Assembly: GCA_947501565.1 (NCBI GenBank) | Contig: CANMWJ010000003.1 | Span: forward strand, 124,001 to 188,000 | Origin: an uncultured Marinobacterium sp. | Lineage (GTDB): Bacteria; Pseudomonadota; Gammaproteobacteria; Pseudomonadales; Balneatricaceae | DNA length: 64,000 nucleotides | Reading direction: 5' to 3' | Shown: positions 55,238 to 64,000 of the stretch, piece after piece | Position numbering within the stretch: the stretch's first letter is position 1 | How the letters are laid out: each line of letters starts with the position of its first letter | Program-made: the position numbers and the translations under genes | Notes under the pieces: generated by a model | Told to the model about the DNA's origin: nothing | Databases searched by the model: none | Seen by the model: the letters and a program-made list of their open reading frames with translations, nothing else

Positions 55238-55699
55238 TTACGCTTCGCCGCCTACGTCTGCACAGGCTTTAGCGCCCATCAGAACGAAGCCAGTTCCTTT
55301 GCAGGAAGCCTGACCGGCACAAGCGTTTTTCGCACCCGCGCAGTCGTTGTGGCCTTTACACACGTTCACACCGGCACACTGCACCAGATCGGCTTTCGAC
55401 ACCTCACCACGCCATTCATCCTTCACGGTACCACCGATATCGCCACATGCCTTGGTTGGCATGGAGACGAAACCGGAACCTTTACAGGACGCCTGACCGG
55501 CACACGCGTTGTTTGCGCCACCACAATCGTTGTGGCCTTTACATACGTTAACCCCGTAACAGTGTGCGAGGTCGGTGGTGTTGGCTTTGGCTACTGGTGC
55601 GGATCCGCTGGTGCTTGCTGTTGCTGAGCAACCGGCAATCGCTGCAGCCGCAATGGCTACGGCAAATCCGTTCATCAGATTTTTAGTATTCTTATTCAT
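55238..55699 (-). CDS. bufA: Cysteine-rich RiPP precursor with two tandem cores (bufferin-like)
   Basis: 153 residues. N-terminal export signal (about 1-23) ends AIAGC, an acceptable lipobox, so Cys24 may be lipidated. Two six-cysteine repeats follow with identical spacing: Cys 47, 53, 59, 66, 72, 85 and Cys 108, 114, 120, 127, 133, 146, exactly 61 residues apart; the shared core is NVCKGHNDC and [11 protein letters not shown]. Precursors of this family are modified by DUF692 enzymes before export and bind copper in the periplasm. The doubled core and possible lipidation are the unusual points. Confidence 0.85.
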   Translation of the reverse strand: MNKNTKNLMNGFAVAIAAAAIAGCSATASTSGSAPVAKANTTDLAHCYGVNVCKGHNDCGGANNACAGQASCKGSGFVSMPTKACGDIGGTVKDEWRGEVSKADLVQCAGVNVCKGHNDCAGAKNACAGQASCKGTGFVLMGAKACADVGGEA

Positions 55700-55901
55700 C
55701 TAGTTTCTCCCGGAAATCGCGAGTGATTCGCTTTATTCGGACCTGAGTAATTGAATGCACGTTAATGCACGGGGGAAAATTAGACGGTTTACCTGAAACT
55801 AAACTGAAAAGAAGTGATAAAAGCTAAGTAGGGTTGCGTTTAAGTTACGACAGAAGGTCGGTATGCCTGTCGAAACTTGAGCGAAATTGATGTTGGATCA
55901 A

Positions 55902-56040
55902 CGTCGGGCATCGCTGCGCGATGGCCGACCTACGCGACCAGACGATGGACAGGTAAGTTGGGACGAGCCCCAGCGACTCCCAACATATTCGTTTAACAGC
56001 GCTCTGACGTTGGGAGTCGCTTCGCTCGTCGCCAACCTAC
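55902..56040. repeat. Cluster of three GTAGGTTGG-family repeats
   Basis: Unit 1 at 55902-55932 (GTCGGGCATCGCTGCGCGAT then GGCCGACCTA), unit 2 at 55951-55984 (ending CAGCGACTCCCAAC), unit 3 at 56008-56040 (GTTGGGAGTCGCTTCGCTCG then TCGCCAACCTAC). Units 2 and 3 face each other. Located between bufA and the metallo-beta-lactamase gene, on either side of which nothing else is coded. Confidence 0.75.
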
Positions 56041-56057
56041 AGTTGCACCGCATAAAT

Positions 56058-56088
56058 AAAAAACCCCGTAGCTAAGCCACAGGGTTTT
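56058..56088 (-). terminator. Rho-independent terminator of the MBL-fold gene
   Basis: On the minus strand AAAACCCTGTGGC ... GCTACGGGGTTTTTT, 31 bp after the stop. Confidence 0.8.
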
Positions 56089-56118
56089 CACGATTAGATC
56101 AGTTGACCTGCTGGAGGC

Positions 56119-57099
56119 TTACTCAAACTCCATCGCTTCAAACACGCGGCCGGCGTTTTTCGCCGCCAGCTGTTCAAATGTATCCAGATGCGCGTATGGG
56201 GATTGATCGATCTTATAGGCGTCTTCCAGGGTTCCGCCCTCTTCCAGCAGCTCCCCAACCTTGGCACGCAGGTACTCCAGATAACCACGGGTCCACTTGT
56301 CCACGGTAGCGAAGTCGGTCGCTTCGCCGTGGCCCGGTACGATAATCAGGTTCTCATGCGCCTCGACGAACGGCACGAAGCTTTCGTGCCAGGTTTCCAG
56401 CCAGGCAGCGGTATCGGTGTCCGGGAAGATCGGCAGCATACGCTGCTGGAACGCCATATCACCGGCCATCACTACGTTGCGTTCTGGTACATATACAGAG
56501 ATATCACCCGGAGAGTGAGCTGGCCCGAAACGGATCAGTTTCACGGAGATACCACCAAGATCTAATGTCATCTCATCTTCAAAGGTCTGGTCGATCTCAA
56601 TCACCGAACTACCTTTCGCCTGCTCTTTCAGGATCCCCTGCAGGTTTTCCAGGCCACTGTGTCCCAGCTCATGGATCTCCTCCAGCGCCTCTTCATGGGC
56701 GATGATGGTCGCCCCCTGCTCTTTCCAGTAACCGTTACCCAGAATGGCGTGGGACTGTCCGTTTTCATCCACCACATAGAGTACCGGCTTGTCGGTGATC
56801 TTCTTGATCTCCTCATGCAACGCTTTCGCCAGCAGGTAGGCAGAGCCGCCATTGACCACCAGCACCCCTTTCTCGCCGATCACAAATGACAGGTTGTTGT
56901 TATGGCCACCGTTCTCGTAGGTGTAGTACTCGGTTGCGCCGATCGCCGACCATACGTTGTCAGCTACCTGTACCGGTTTGGAGTAAAGCATCGACTCCGG
57001 GTATTTATCAGCAGGTCCGGCCTGAACAGCAAAAGAACAAACAGAGAGCGAGACGGAAAGCGCCATCGCACAGAGATTCTGGCGGGTGTTTCTGAACAT
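56119..57099 (-). CDS. Periplasmic metallo-beta-lactamase-fold protein with altered metal site
   Basis: 326 residues, signal peptide of about 27 (SVCSFAVQA). MBL-fold order is clear, but where HxHxDH is expected the sequence reads DENGQSHAILGN; only a histidine in FGPAHSPGDISVY and one in VPGHGEATDFATVDKW match the later ligand positions. Resembles the PQQ-associated quinoprotein-relay/SoxH-like subgroup, where such substitutions occur. A zinc hydrolase by fold, but its activity is doubtful. Monocistronic. Confidence 0.8.
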   Translation of the reverse strand: MFRNTRQNLCAMALSVSLSVCSFAVQAGPADKYPESMLYSKPVQVADNVWSAIGATEYYTYENGGHNNNLSFVIGEKGVLVVNGGSAYLLAKALHEEIKKITDKPVLYVVDENGQSHAILGNGYWKEQGATIIAHEEALEEIHELGHSGLENLQGILKEQAKGSSVIEIDQTFEDEMTLDLGGISVKLIRFGPAHSPGDISVYVPERNVVMAGDMAFQQRMLPIFPDTDTAAWLETWHESFVPFVEAHENLIIVPGHGEATDFATVDKWTRGYLEYLRAKVGELLEEGGTLEDAYKIDQSPYAHLDTFEQLAAKNAGRVFEAMEFE

Positions 57100-57275
57100 G
57101 AGGGGCGTCCTTTAGATTATTCTTATATATGCAAATAATATAATCTCCTAACCTAAAAATATAAAAGACTATTTTCTATGACTATGGGCGTAGTCCCGGC
57201 TCTTGTCTTTGACGCATCGGCAATGGCAGACTGCCCCCTCCCCGTACAACTTTCAGAATCACAAAGGAACGTCAG

Positions 57276-57764
57276 GTGTCTGAGAAACAATCCAGCTTTG
57301 AATGGAACGCCGAATACTTCGAAAAACACCACTCTATCGCCAGCAAACTGCAACTGGGGATGATCGGTCTGGCTATCGGTTTGCTGCTGATGGACCTGGC
57401 CAAACCCTACACGCTGATTCCGTTGGGTGCGGTGTTTCTCTGGGCGACCTTCCGAATTCGCAAGCTGGAAGAACTGACCGAGCAGTTTGACGAAGCCACC
57501 ATCAAATTGGCGCCACGCTCCCTTCTGCTCTCGCAGCCTGCGCTGGAACACGAGGAACGTATCCAGTTCCGTGACCTGAAGGCGGTGGAGAAATCGGGTA
57601 AGGATCAAAACTTCACCATCACACTGATCCTGAATGACGAGCGACTTATCGACCTGACCGGTTTTATCAACGGTGAGGCGTGTTACGAGCAACTGCATCA
57701 GGTGGTCTCCGACAAAGCCTGGGCAGCCACCATCGCTTCAGAAATGAAAACGCCAGCTAAATAA
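57276..57764 (+). CDS. Small membrane protein of unknown function
   Basis: 162 residues, GTG start at 57276. Two adjacent membrane helices (about 25-42 and 45-60) are followed by a soluble domain of about 95 residues with alternating short strands (LLLSQPALEHEERIQFRDLK, NFTITLILNDERLIDLTGFI), similar in layout to bacterial PH-like domains (inference). Its last codons form the 5' arm of the terminator. Convergent with the chemoreceptor gene. Confidence 0.7.
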   Translation: MSEKQSSFEWNAEYFEKHHSIASKLQLGMIGLAIGLLLMDLAKPYTLIPLGAVFLWATFRIRKLEELTEQFDEATIKLAPRSLLLSQPALEHEERIQFRDLKAVEKSGKDQNFTITLILNDERLIDLTGFINGEACYEQLHQVVSDKAWAATIASEMKTPAK

Positions 57765-57775
57765 GCTGGCGTTTT
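57751..57775 (+). terminator. Bidirectional terminator between convergent genes
   Basis: CGCCAGCT / AGCTGGCG with a 5-nt loop, TTTTT on the plus strand and TTTTC on the minus strand. The stem overlaps the end of the 57276 gene. Confidence 0.88.
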
Positions 57776-57800
57776 TCGTTAAACCGAACAGATTTCCCTC

Positions 57801-59597
57801 TTACTTCTCCGACAGCAGGTGCTGCGGATCAAAGCCCATAATCAATGCTCCCCAGTGGCGTCCATTGATGTAGACCGGAATCGACAGGTCATTCAGCACT
57901 TCACCGGTATCACGGATAAAGGTCTGCAACAGGAACGGCGAGGTGTGTGACGCCCGACGCTGCTCCGCACGATTCGCGAAGAAGATCCGGCGGTGACGGC
58001 TCTTCACATTATCAATCGCGAAGTCACCCACCAACGGTTCAGACACCTTGGTGTGATGGGCCGGTGCATAACCGTTCACATCCACCGCAATCGCGTAGAT
58101 AAACTCAGGACGCTCCGTAATAAAGCGGTCGAACATCGGGCGCATCAATGACTCATATTCATTGACGTAGCTGATGTCGTATTTCTCCGGTAACTGCCCA
58201 TCGTTAGTGCGCTGGTAGTGAGTGTCGAAGATGTTGCAGCCACGGTTTGTCAGCTGCTCCAGCGCCTGTTCAGTTTCCTTCGCCCAGCCGCGGCCGGTCT
58301 GAATCATGCCTTCGAAACCACCGTAACCGATGATAAAGCGTGACAGCAGCTCCTGGGTTTCCTCGGTCGCTTTTTCCAGATCGGTAGAGTGAGTTTTGGA
58401 GACCTCCATCTCATCCTTGATCTCTTCCGAGATCTTGGTGATTTCAGAGACGTGTTCGTGGGTATTGCGGTTGGTGTACGCCAGCTCATCGATGGCGGCA
58501 CTGATGCTACTCAGCTGACCGTTCAGCTCCTCAAAATCCGACACCATATTGGCGAACTGGGTGTTGGTATTGCCGATAAACTGCTCGGTATCGCTGATGT
58601 AATCACGGATCGTATCGGCCCCAGTACGGGTGTTCGCCACCAGGCTCGTCATCTCGTTTACGTTCTGGTCGATCTCGGAGGTGGCTGTTCTCACCTTCAG
58701 CGACAGGGAACGTACTTCGTCCGCCACCACGGCAAAACCACGTCCCGCTTCACCAGCGCGTGCAGCCTCAATGGAGGCGTTCAGGGCCAACAGGTTGGTC
58801 TGGTCGGAGAAATCCTGCACCATGCCCAACACGCGCATGATGTTCTCTGAGTTTTCCGACAACCGGTGCACCGTGCTCTGGAACTCAGCGATCTGTGCAC
58901 CCACCGCCTGAACCTGCTCCTTAACGCGGGCCATCTCGGTACTGGAACTACGTACCTCTTCCAGGTTGTTGCTGTTGCGTTCTGAGATCTCCAGCGTATG
59001 AGCAGCAATCTCATCGATTGCAGAGGTGGCTTCCTTACTGGCCTGGAACACCATCTGTGCCTGAGTTTCCTGCTGAGCTGCGGAACTATGCGCTTCGTTC
59101 ACCACCTTCTGCAGCTGGGTCGCGCTCAACGCCACCTGTACGCTGCGGCGACGGGTGGAAGCGATCATCTTCTTCAGGCTATCGGAGAAATCGTTGTAGC
59201 TCTCCGCCATGGTGGAGATCTCGTCGAAGGTGTATTGCGGCAATGTCGCCGAGATATCACCGTCACGATCTTTCACCCCACGCAGTACCTCTGTAATGCC
59301 GCCGATCGGACGCAGAAACAGATGGCGCATGAAAAAGATGGTGAATAAGCCAACAACAACGGTGTAGATCAGCAACGAGACTACGGCGGTGAATAGAATT
59401 GAGGAGGTTGATTCGGTAGCCTGCGCGGCGGCAGACTGGCTTTCAAGCTGCGTCTGGATAGCCGTAAGGTCCTGATAGATCCAGTAACCTATCGCCGCAA
59501 CGATCAGGTTGGGGCCAAGCAGGAAAACGACGTTACCGACGATTTTTTTAGTTAATGAGTTGAAAAAGGTCTTTTCGATACTGCTGTAAAGACTCAT
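57801..59597 (-). CDS. Methyl-accepting chemotaxis protein with C-terminal cytoplasmic sensor (paralogue)
   Basis: 598 residues, the same length and layout as 51372-53168: two membrane helices around a short loop, HAMP, signalling hairpin [20 protein letters not shown], and the C-terminal domain with [40 protein letters not shown] and [11 protein letters not shown]. The copies diverge most in the periplasmic loop and adjoining helices and agree best in the signalling hairpin and sensor. Duplication within the region is the likely origin. Confidence 0.88.
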   Translation of the reverse strand: MSLYSSIEKTFFNSLTKKIVGNVVFLLGPNLIVAAIGYWIYQDLTAIQTQLESQSAAAQATESTSSILFTAVVSLLIYTVVVGLFTIFFMRHLFLRPIGGITEVLRGVKDRDGDISATLPQYTFDEISTMAESYNDFSDSLKKMIASTRRRSVQVALSATQLQKVVNEAHSSAAQQETQAQMVFQASKEATSAIDEIAAHTLEISERNSNNLEEVRSSSTEMARVKEQVQAVGAQIAEFQSTVHRLSENSENIMRVLGMVQDFSDQTNLLALNASIEAARAGEAGRGFAVVADEVRSLSLKVRTATSEIDQNVNEMTSLVANTRTGADTIRDYISDTEQFIGNTNTQFANMVSDFEELNGQLSSISAAIDELAYTNRNTHEHVSEITKISEEIKDEMEVSKTHSTDLEKATEETQELLSRFIIGYGGFEGMIQTGRGWAKETEQALEQLTNRGCNIFDTHYQRTNDGQLPEKYDISYVNEYESLMRPMFDRFITERPEFIYAIAVDVNGYAPAHHTKVSEPLVGDFAIDNVKSRHRRIFFANRAEQRRASHTSPFLLQTFIRDTGEVLNDLSIPVYINGRHWGALIMGFDPQHLLSEK

Positions 59598-59780
59598 CAG
59601 ATACTCTCGTTATAATTGTTTTAGTTTTTCATACCACGCACAGTTATAAAGTCCCTATAAAATGCATGCATTCAAACAAAGTAGCACAGGTTAATGGGGT
59701 TGCAACTGAACTTTAGGCTCTGATTCAAAAACGCGACTTAAGTCGTATAAAACCTTTTATTTAAAGAAGTTACGGACTTT

Positions 59781-62700
59781 TCAGTACACCACAGGGTTAG
59801 AATAAAGTTCTCGCAAAATATTGATCAGGTGATCACTTAAACGCCGGAACCTGATCTCCTCAGACTTATCGGCTGCCTCGACGGATACCTTAGTATCCAC
59901 ACAGACTTTACGGGCCCTTTCCGCCATCTCTTCCAGCAACTCACATATATCTTCCAGCAGCGGATGATCGGCGTAGTGGATATAACCGCAGCTCTCAAGC
60001 CAATGCCCCAGGCCACAGCTGTTGCTCTCAAGATCGGGGGTCTCAAGCCTCTGCCCGGACAGGAAACCGAGCAAGCTCTGCAACCACGCCCGGTGTTCTG
60101 TTTCCGCATAAAGCACAGCCAGTTCATCCTGCGCCATCACGCGGATATCACGCCACACAGGGCGCGGAGACCAGTTGTGATGCCACAGCGGGATCATCTC
60201 CGCAGGCATTGGCCGGGCGATACCGTACCCCTGCACCAGTTCGCAGCCTAAACGCAGCAGAATCTCGCAATGCTCTTCGGTCTCTGCCCCTTCGGCAATA
60301 CAGGGCAAACGGTAGGCGTTGGCGATGCCCAACACCCCCGTGGTGATAGTCAGGTCGTCTATATCGACCAGGATATCGCGCACAAAATCCTGATCGATCT
60401 TGATGGTAGAAACCGGCAACCGCTTAAGATACGCCAGTGAGGAGTAACCGGTGCCGAAGTCGTCCAGGGCAAAACTCACCCCCAGCTGCTGGCAGGCGGT
60501 CATGTTTTCGATGGCGCGGTGGATATCCTCCACAGCGTTGGATTCCAGCAGTTCGATCTGCAGAAGGGCCGGATCGATCGATGGGAACTCATCCAGGATC
60601 TGCTTCAAACGGACAGGGAATTCGAGGGTTTGCAGGTGATAAGCGCTGATATTAACGCTGATCGGTACGAGCAGATCCTGCGCTTGCCACTGCTGGCACT
60701 GACTTAGTGCCTGCCGGGTAACCCACTCTCCCAGCTCTACGCTGAACGGCAGATTCTCAATCGCTGGCAGAAAATCCCCCGGCGCCAGAATTCCCAACTC
60801 AGGATGGTTCCAGCGCAGCAGCGCTTCGACACCGATCAGTTCGCCGCTGCGCAGATTGACTTTAGGCTGGTAGAAGAGCGCAAACTGCCCCTGCTCCAGC
60901 GCCTTTTTCACCAGCTCCAGCGTCTCGTGCTGGCCGCGGATCGCGTGGTATTGCTCAGGCTGGAAAACGCTGTAAGCATTTTTGCCGCGCAGTTTGGCCT
61001 GATACATCGCCTGATCCGCCTGACGCAAGAGCTGATCCGCTTCGATGCGTTCATCCTGCGGATAGAACGTAACTCCGATACTGGCCGAGACGCGCAGTTG
61101 CTTGCTATCCAGCTCCACCGGCAGACTGGCTGCGCTGAGCAATCGGGCCAGCACGTCGCTACACTGCTCCTGCGACTCCAGCCCCGACACCACCGCCACA
61201 AACTCATCACCGCCCAAACGGGCCAGCGTATCGCCATCGCGCAGGACATTCTCCATCCGGCTGGCCAGTACCCGCAACAGGGTATCGCCCTGCTTATGCC
61301 CGTGGGTGTCGTTTACCGCCTTGAAACCGTCCAGATCGATAAACGCCAGCGCCAGTATGCTGTTGCTGCGTGTCGCCTCGACCATCGCGCGGTGCAAGCG
61401 GTCGCCTAGCAGTACCCGGTTGGGTAATCCGGTCAGCGCATCAAAGTGCGCCAGATGTTCCAGCTGCTGCTGATGGCGTTTGGCGGAGGTGATATCGGAG
61501 AAGATCCCAACGTAGTTCTGCACATTCTGATAGCGGTCGTAAACGGCGCTGATTGTCAGGTATTCGGCGAACATCTCGCCATTTTTGCGCCGGTTCCAGA
61601 CCTCACCAGCCCAATACCCCTTATGCAAGATATCGCGCCACATTCCGCGATAGAAACCGCTTTTCTGCTGACCAGAGTTGAGGATATTGGGGCTTTTTCC
61701 GACCACATCCTCCAGCGAATAACCGGTAATACGGGTAAAGGCGCTATTGGTATCCACGATCCGGCCCTTGGGATCGGTAATCAAGATGCCTTCGCGCGCA
61801 TGGGTAAATACGCTGGCCGCCAGCGTCAGTTCCTGCTCGCCCTGTTTGCGTTCGGAGATATCGGTATGGGTGCCGGACATCCGCAGTGGCTGATCCTGGT
61901 CATCCCACTCCACGATCTGCCCGCGGGCGAGTATCCAGACCCAATGGCCCGCTTTATGGCGCAAGCGGAACTCGAAGTCGTAGTAATCCAACTCCCGGCG
62001 GAACATCTGATTCACCACCGCCATGGTCGCTTCCAGATCATCGGCATGGCACAGCGTCTGCCAGGTTTCGATGGAGATAGGCACCAGCTCTGCCAGCGTA
62101 TAGCCGAGCATCTCCGCCCAACGTTCGTTGACTACCAACTCCCCGGTCTGACAGCTCCACTCCCAGGTGCCGACCTGGGTCGCGGTGATGATATCGTCGA
62201 GGCGTTTACGCTCCTCACTGATCTCCTCGTTGAGGTGAGCCAGTCGGTCGGCGTATTCGTTCCGGGTGGTGACGTCGAAAATGATCGAGTAGAGGTACTG
62301 ACGATCGTCCATCATCACCGGACCGGAGTGCACCTCTACGTCCCGAATTTCGCCGTCGGCTAACCGGTGTTTAAAGCGGAAGAACTGCCGCTGGCTGGCT
62401 TTGGCCGATTCCAGCTCACGCTGAATCTGATCTTCAGACAGCGTATTGATATCAGCGATTTTCAGCTGGGTGAGCTGTTCGAGAGAGTATTTGTAGAAAC
62501 GACAGGCGGCCTGGTTGGCGTTCACGATTGAGCCATCGAGAGGGTCCACCAACAGCTTCACGGCAGAATTCTTCTCAAACATCTGGCGGTACATCTGCTC
62601 GCTACGCTCGAGCGCCGCTTCCGCCTTGTACTGATCAGTACGGTCGTTGGCGTTTACCAGGACCTGGTCCTGCCCGGAGCTTGGATCCTGCACCACACGG

Positions 62701-63338
62701 GCATCAAGACCAAACCAGCGCTCACCAAACAGGGTTTCAACGCGGACCACTTCACTGAAGTTCTTGCCCGACTGTAGAGTGGTGCGCAAAGCCTGCCGCG
62801 CCTCGGGTTCGATCGGCAGATCCCACAGAGATCGGGTCACAACAGCAGGATCACCAAGCGCTCGTATCGCCGACGGATTTCGCATTACCGGTTCACCGGT
62901 AATGGTGTACAGGGAGACCATGGTGTTGGTATGGCGCAGCGCTTCGGTCATGCGCAGGGAATCGGATTCAATGCTGAGTCGCGATAATCGGGTTCCCTCC
63001 ACCAGCATCGCCACCCGCCCATCAGGCAGTTCGATACCGGAGCAGTGGCAGTCCACGGTCTCAGGGTAACCCTGGGGATAGAATGACCAGCGCTCGTTAT
63101 AGGCCTTACCGTAGTAAAAACCTTCCAGGTAGGCCGTCAACCGGGTGGTGGTCGACTCTGACATATCGCTGAAGTTACGTGCCTTAAGCTCATCCAGTGT
63201 CGACGCGCCCCATAGCTCGATCGCACTGTCGTTGGCCCAAAACATCTGTGCCCGCTCAATGTCGAATATCCAGATCGGCGCCTGTAAAAACGCCAACGAC
63301 TCCAGAAGGTGCTCACTGCTAACAACTAAGGATTTCAC
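59781..63338 (-). CDS. Multi-PAS GGDEF-EAL protein with C-terminal CZB zinc-sensing domain
   Basis: 1185 residues, soluble. About five PAS/PAC modules (15-115, 130-235, 245-365, 375-500, 505-625), GGDEF (635-790; RLGGDEFVAVV intact), EAL (810-1055; GVEALLRWNHPELGIL, DDFGTGYSSLAYLKRLPVST) and a C-terminal helical domain (about 1080-1180) with HRAWLQSLLGF, CGLGHWLESCGYIHY and HPLLEDICELLEEM, whose His and Cys placing is that of the chemoreceptor zinc-binding (CZB) domain. Zinc or hypochlorite sensing coupled to c-di-GMP turnover is inferred. Confidence 0.88.
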   Translation of the reverse strand: MKSLVVSSEHLLESLAFLQAPIWIFDIERAQMFWANDSAIELWGASTLDELKARNFSDMSESTTTRLTAYLEGFYYGKAYNERWSFYPQGYPETVDCHCSGIELPDGRVAMLVEGTRLSRLSIESDSLRMTEALRHTNTMVSLYTITGEPVMRNPSAIRALGDPAVVTRSLWDLPIEPEARQALRTTLQSGKNFSEVVRVETLFGERWFGLDARVVQDPSSGQDQVLVNANDRTDQYKAEAALERSEQMYRQMFEKNSAVKLLVDPLDGSIVNANQAACRFYKYSLEQLTQLKIADINTLSEDQIQRELESAKASQRQFFRFKHRLADGEIRDVEVHSGPVMMDDRQYLYSIIFDVTTRNEYADRLAHLNEEISEERKRLDDIITATQVGTWEWSCQTGELVVNERWAEMLGYTLAELVPISIETWQTLCHADDLEATMAVVNQMFRRELDYYDFEFRLRHKAGHWVWILARGQIVEWDDQDQPLRMSGTHTDISERKQGEQELTLAASVFTHAREGILITDPKGRIVDTNSAFTRITGYSLEDVVGKSPNILNSGQQKSGFYRGMWRDILHKGYWAGEVWNRRKNGEMFAEYLTISAVYDRYQNVQNYVGIFSDITSAKRHQQQLEHLAHFDALTGLPNRVLLGDRLHRAMVEATRSNSILALAFIDLDGFKAVNDTHGHKQGDTLLRVLASRMENVLRDGDTLARLGGDEFVAVVSGLESQEQCSDVLARLLSAASLPVELDSKQLRVSASIGVTFYPQDERIEADQLLRQADQAMYQAKLRGKNAYSVFQPEQYHAIRGQHETLELVKKALEQGQFALFYQPKVNLRSGELIGVEALLRWNHPELGILAPGDFLPAIENLPFSVELGEWVTRQALSQCQQWQAQDLLVPISVNISAYHLQTLEFPVRLKQILDEFPSIDPALLQIELLESNAVEDIHRAIENMTACQQLGVSFALDDFGTGYSSLAYLKRLPVSTIKIDQDFVRDILVDIDDLTITTGVLGIANAYRLPCIAEGAETEEHCEILLRLGCELVQGYGIARPMPAEMIPLWHHNWSPRPVWRDIRVMAQDELAVLYAETEHRAWLQSLLGFLSGQRLETPDLESNSCGLGHWLESCGYIHYADHPLLEDICELLEEMAERARKVCVDTKVSVEAADKSEEIRFRRLSDHLINILRELYSNPVVY

Positions 63339-63455
63339 TATCCTGACTAATCCCGCACGACTGTAACTTCAGAACATTAAAACCTAGGAACCTCTCCGGC
63401 TGAACCAAAATGGTGCAGGACCGGTAAAAAACGTAGATTTCCATCAAACATTCGT

Positions 63456-64000
63456 TCAAAAACGCAGCAGCGCATGCCGCGACTGAAGGGCTTCCCGGTA
63501 TTCACGGTACTCCGGAACAAAACGGGCCACCAGCGCCCAGAAGCGAGCACTGTGGTTGAAGTGTTTGAGATGGGCGAGTTCATGCACCAGCACATAGTCG
63601 ATCAACTCCGGCGGCGTCATGATCAGTCGCCAGTTCAGGGCGATACCGCCCCGGTTATCACAACTGCCCCAGCGGCGCCGGAAGCCCTTCACCCGCAACC
63701 CTGTTGGGTTTAAGCCCATCAGCGCCTGCCAGTACTGCAGACGCTGTGCCAGATAGTTTTCCGCTTCGCGTTGGTACCAGCCCCGCAATGCTTCTTCTGC
63801 CCGAATCTCTGGCGCGCGGCTGCCCCGGCGCGAGAGGCTGATCTGCAATTGATCACCCTGCAGGGTTACCCCTGCCTGCCCCGCCAGCCCGTAGGTCAGG
63901 TTTAACCCCTGTCCCATAAAGGGGACCTGAGCGCCCTGCTCGATAATTATTTCATGAGCTGAAGTCTGCGCCCCAAGTTGTTGCTGCTTCTGGCTGATCC
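63456..64000 (-). CDS. YgjP/SprT-type M48-like metallopeptidase (5' end outside window)
   Basis: The open frame runs off the window end; 181 residues are visible. Zinc motif VLVHELAHLKHFNHSARFWA (HExxH plus downstream His) and the family core FRRRWGSCDNRGGIALNWRL identify the DUF45/YgjP-like metal-dependent hydrolases. The ATG at 63917 is internal, since the frame continues upstream to base 64000 without a stop. Role in bacteria poorly known. Confidence 0.85.
   Translation of the reverse strand, partial: ISQKQQQLGAQTSAHEIIIEQGAQVPFMGQGLNLTYGLAGQAGVTLQGDQLQISLSRRGSRAPEIRAEEALRGWYQREAENYLAQRLQYWQALMGLNPTGLRVKGFRRRWGSCDNRGGIALNWRLIMTPPELIDYVLVHELAHLKHFNHSARFWALVARFVPEYREYREALQSRHALLRF

Noticed and set aside
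1-64000. CRISPR arrays and tRNA/rRNA genes
   Set aside because: No regularly spaced direct repeats and no cloverleaf-like or T-arm motifs were noticed on either strand; a tRNA or CRISPR scan would settle it.

Overview
The window looks like chromosome of a free-living marine gammaproteobacterium, most likely of the Oceanospirillales (Marinobacterium/Neptunomonas type). The reasons are the gene families: an OprD-type porin, DUF3422, a YeeN-type YebC protein, a compact 4.5S RNA, many c-di-GMP proteins and aromatic meta-cleavage genes. Base composition is moderately GC-rich except for an AT-rich block at about 42-47.5 kb. No rRNA, tRNA or CRISPR array was seen.

Layout. 0-9 kb: a GcvA-like LysR regulator, two small proteins, an OprD-type porin, a GAF-GGDEF protein, the SRP RNA gene (minus strand), a second LysR regulator, an unassigned 12-TM-type membrane protein and a DUF3422 protein. 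9-13.3 kb: first half of a homoprotocatechuate (3,4-dihydroxyphenylacetate) meta-cleavage pathway, hpaR, hpaD, a GlcG/HbpS-like gene, a gabD-type dehydrogenase and the C-terminal remnant of another aldehyde dehydrogenase. 13.4-25 kb: an interposed block with an MFS exporter, EAL-HDOD and HDOD proteins, two LysE exporters around a LysR regulator, a divergent group-2 sigma factor, PAS-GGDEF, a lysozyme-like protein and a YebC paralogue. 25.4-31 kb: second half of the pathway, hpaF and hpaE on the minus strand, divergent from hpaG1-hpaG2-hpaH-hpaI. Together the two halves take homoprotocatechuate through ring cleavage to pyruvate and succinic semialdehyde, then succinate. The 4-hydroxyphenylacetate hydroxylase (hpaBC) is not in the window. 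Similar AT-rich palindromes overlap the promoters of hpaR, hpaD, hpaE, hpaG1 and the orphan membrane protein at 6.3 kb, which suggests one HpaR regulon and a candidate transporter.

31-43 kb: a REC-GGDEF-EAL protein, an orphan NosR-like flavin/Fe-S membrane protein, LysR, a cytochrome b561/YceI pair, GNAT, an alpha/beta hydrolase-OsmC fusion, two proteins of unknown function and a HxlR/alpha-beta-hydrolase divergent pair. 44-47.2 kb: an accessory island on the minus strand. Two AT-rich genes, both with PD-(D/E)XK-nuclease-like motifs, are separated by a good attC-like site, and an IS1111-group insertion sequence lies directly against the next attC core. I read this as a small integron-cassette cluster without an integrase. 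Its transposase carries an in-frame stop.

47.6-64 kb: a FAD aromatic hydroxylase with a DUF2783 partner and a divergent LuxR regulator, a HTH-2TM protein, two paralogous chemoreceptors with C-terminal cytoplasmic sensor domains, a bufferin-type RiPP operon (precursor, DUF692 oxidase, DUF2063 partner) whose precursor holds two tandem six-cysteine cores, a periplasmic metallo-beta-lactamase-fold protein lacking the usual ligands, a 1185-residue PAS-GGDEF-EAL-CZB protein and a YgjP/SprT-type metalloprotease cut by the window end.

Two 269-bp copies of a MITE-like element (9120-9388 and 33198-33466, opposite orientation) and several copies of a dispersed GTAGGTTGG inverted repeat lie between genes.
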